Source: Clostridiales bacterium
GTDB lineage: Bacteria; Bacillota; Clostridia; Oscillospirales; CAG-272
NCBI GenBank assembly: GCA_019415985.1
Contig: DXYE01000142.1
Coordinates: forward strand, 1 to 6,316
Direction: 5' to 3'
Length of the DNA stretch: 6,316 nucleotides
Below are positions 5,147 through 6,316 of the stretch, piece by piece. The notes beneath the pieces are model-generated. The model had not been told where the DNA came from. It saw nothing but the letters and a program-made list of their open reading frames with translations, and made no database searches. Position numbers and translations under genes: made by a program. The stretch's first letter is position 1. Every line of letters begins with the position of its first letter.

Positions 5147-5911
5147 ATGAGTTTTCTGAATGATGTAGTCAACATTTTCCTGAAGTATTATCCGTTCCTT
5201 CTTTCCGGAATCAAGAACACTCTGATTCTTTCGCTTGTAGGCACGGTTGCGGGACTTGCGGTAGGGCTTCTCACCGGAATGGTACGTACGGCACCTTTAT
5301 CAAAAAATCCGGTTACGAGAACCCTCCATAAGATACTGAACGGAATTATTGCGGTGTATGTTGAAATTTTTCGCGGAACGCCGATGATGGTTCAGGCGAT
5401 GGTTATCTATTGGGGGTATGCATTTGCTACAGAGGGGAAGACGCTTCCGCTTATACCCTCGGGAATACTCATCGTTTCGATAAATACCGGTGCATATATG
5501 GCGGAGATCGTGCGCGGAGGAATCATTTCGATAGACAAGGGTCAGTTTGAGGGCGCAATGTCGATCGGAATGACCCATTCGCAGACGATGATCAAGGTAA
5601 TACTTCCTCAGGTTATACGCAATATTCTTCCGTCTGTCAGCAACGAGTTCGTTATAAATATTAAGGATACATCGGTGCTTAATGTTATCGGAGTAACGGA
5701 GCTCTACTATTTTGCCGGCATAATAAAGAGGCAGAATTTTCAGACGTTCCAAACGTACCATGTTATATGCGTGCTGTACTTCATACTCACGTTCTCGATC
5801 ACGCGCCTGCTGCGCTATATCGAAAAGCGTCTCGACGGCAAGGATAATTACACGATTTTCGGATCGCAGAGTGATTCGGCAGCCGAGATACATATAAAGA
5901 CGGAGGACTGA
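5147..5911 (+). CDS. Polar amino acid ABC transporter permease (HisM/GlnP family)
   Basis: This 254-residue inner-membrane subunit would probably homodimerise to form the pore for the substrate delivered by the upstream binding protein. It begins with the usual LLSGIKNTLILSLVGTVAG (residues 18-36) and carries FRGTPMMVQ (75-83), diagnostic for the HisMQ family. The EAA-type cytoplasmic loop that docks the ATPase is at 135-154, read as EGAMSIG and then VILPQ. Hydrophobic helices are visible at about 18-46, 66-91, 104-122, 176-192 and 203-222. The C-terminal tail after residue 226 is hydrophilic. GGAG lies about 9 bases upstream of the ATG. Only one permease gene is present, as in GlnP-type systems. 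The gene is in line with the binding protein and the ATPase, so one lysine-controlled operon is expected. Confidence 0.95.
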   Translation: MSFLNDVVNIFLKYYPFLLSGIKNTLILSLVGTVAGLAVGLLTGMVRTAPLSKNPVTRTLHKILNGIIAVYVEIFRGTPMMVQAMVIYWGYAFATEGKTLPLIPSGILIVSINTGAYMAEIVRGGIISIDKGQFEGAMSIGMTHSQTMIKVILPQVIRNILPSVSNEFVINIKDTSVLNVIGVTELYYFAGIIKRQNFQTFQTYHVICVLYFILTFSITRLLRYIEKRLDGKDNYTIFGSQSDSAAEIHIKTED

Positions 5912-5914
5912 GCC

Positions 5915-6316
5915 ATGAGCGAAAATGTAATCGAGCTTATACATCTTCAGAAGCAGTTCGGCGATCATGCCGTACTGCACGATATCAACCTCAGTGTAAA
6001 AAAAGGCGAGGTCCTCAGCATAATCGGTGCTTCCGGATCGGGCAAAAGCACAATGCTGAGATGCATAAATCTCCTTGAAACTCCGACCTCCGGACAGATA
6101 ATGTTCCACGGCAAGGACATAACGTCCCCCGACTTTCACATAACGAAATACCGCACGAAGGTCGGAATGGTTTTCCAGAGCTTCAATCTGTTCAATAACA
6201 TGACGGCGCTGAACAACTGCATAACCGGTCAGGTGTCCGTGCTGAAGCGCAGCCGGAGCGAAGCCGAAGAGGTTGCAATGAAGTACCTCAGAAAGGTCGG
6301 CATGGAGCCGTATATC
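5915..6316 (+). CDS. Amino acid ABC transporter ATP-binding protein (GlnQ/HisP family), 3' end outside window
   Basis: The first 134 residues of the transporter's nucleotide-binding subunit are visible. Walker A is GASGSGKS (38-45) and the Q loop is VFQSFNLF (86-93, Gln88). The stretch INLLETPTSGQIMFHGKDI (51-69) is typical of the GlnQ/HisP group. The signature LSGGQ, Walker B and H loop lie beyond the window. The ATG is 3 bases after the permease stop, and its GGAGG (5902-5906) lies inside the permease coding end, so translation is probably coupled. It would hydrolyse ATP at the cytoplasmic face and engage the EAA loop of the permease. Confidence 0.97.
   Translation, partial: MSENVIELIHLQKQFGDHAVLHDINLSVKKGEVLSIIGASGSGKSTMLRCINLLETPTSGQIMFHGKDITSPDFHITKYRTKVGMVFQSFNLFNNMTALNNCITGQVSVLKRSRSEAEEVAMKYLRKVGMEPYI

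Noticed and set aside
5300..6139. Long minus-strand open frame (279 codons) opposite the permease and ATPase
   Set aside because: It lies antisense to two clear ABC transporter genes with strong motifs and has no family character of its own. It is a composition-driven shadow frame.

Overview
The window looks like chromosomal DNA of a low-to-moderate-GC Firmicute, most likely a gut clostridium (Oscillospirales/Ruminococcus-like). This is inferred from strong AGGAGG-type ribosome binding sites, a CotJC-type spore-coat manganese catalase remnant, a transcriptional lysine riboswitch, and plasmid/ICE-type parAB genes of the kind found in clostridial conjugative elements. No species can be named from the sequence.

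Left part (1 to about 3080, genes on the minus strand): one end of an integrated mobile element. In transcription order it holds the 3' remnant of an unrecognised gene, then an inverted repeat and a good sigma-A promoter. These are followed by an AbiEi-type antitoxin gene with no AbiEii toxin beside it, a 59-residue protein gene with its own terminator, a leader with an attenuator-like set of complementary segments, parA, and parB. parB starts with TTG inside parA and runs off the window.

Junction (about 3065-3085): the sequence switches abruptly from element DNA to the interior of a manganese catalase (cotJC-like) gene on the plus strand. The catalase lacks roughly its first 65 residues. The element, or a rearrangement, has broken this gene. 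Its remnant ends with a clear hairpin terminator, followed by about 315 bases with no supported gene.

Right part (3920-6316, plus strand): an amino-acid ABC transporter operon. It has a perfect consensus promoter (TTGACA-17-TATAAT) whose -35 side is covered by a 14-bp palindrome. Next come a lysine riboswitch (L box) and an intrinsic terminator, which make a lysine-responsive OFF switch. Then follow a lipoprotein solute-binding protein, a HisM/GlnP-type permease, and an ATPase cut by the window end. The riboswitch suggests that the transporter imports lysine or a related cationic amino acid or precursor.

The most unusual object is the solute-binding protein (4238-5119). Its segments run in circularly permuted order: signal peptide, the lobe that is normally second, the normal C-terminal helices, a linker, then the normal first lobe. 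It ends at the point where the chain would normally cross the first hinge. All pieces of one SBP_bac_3 domain seem to be present once, in rotated order.
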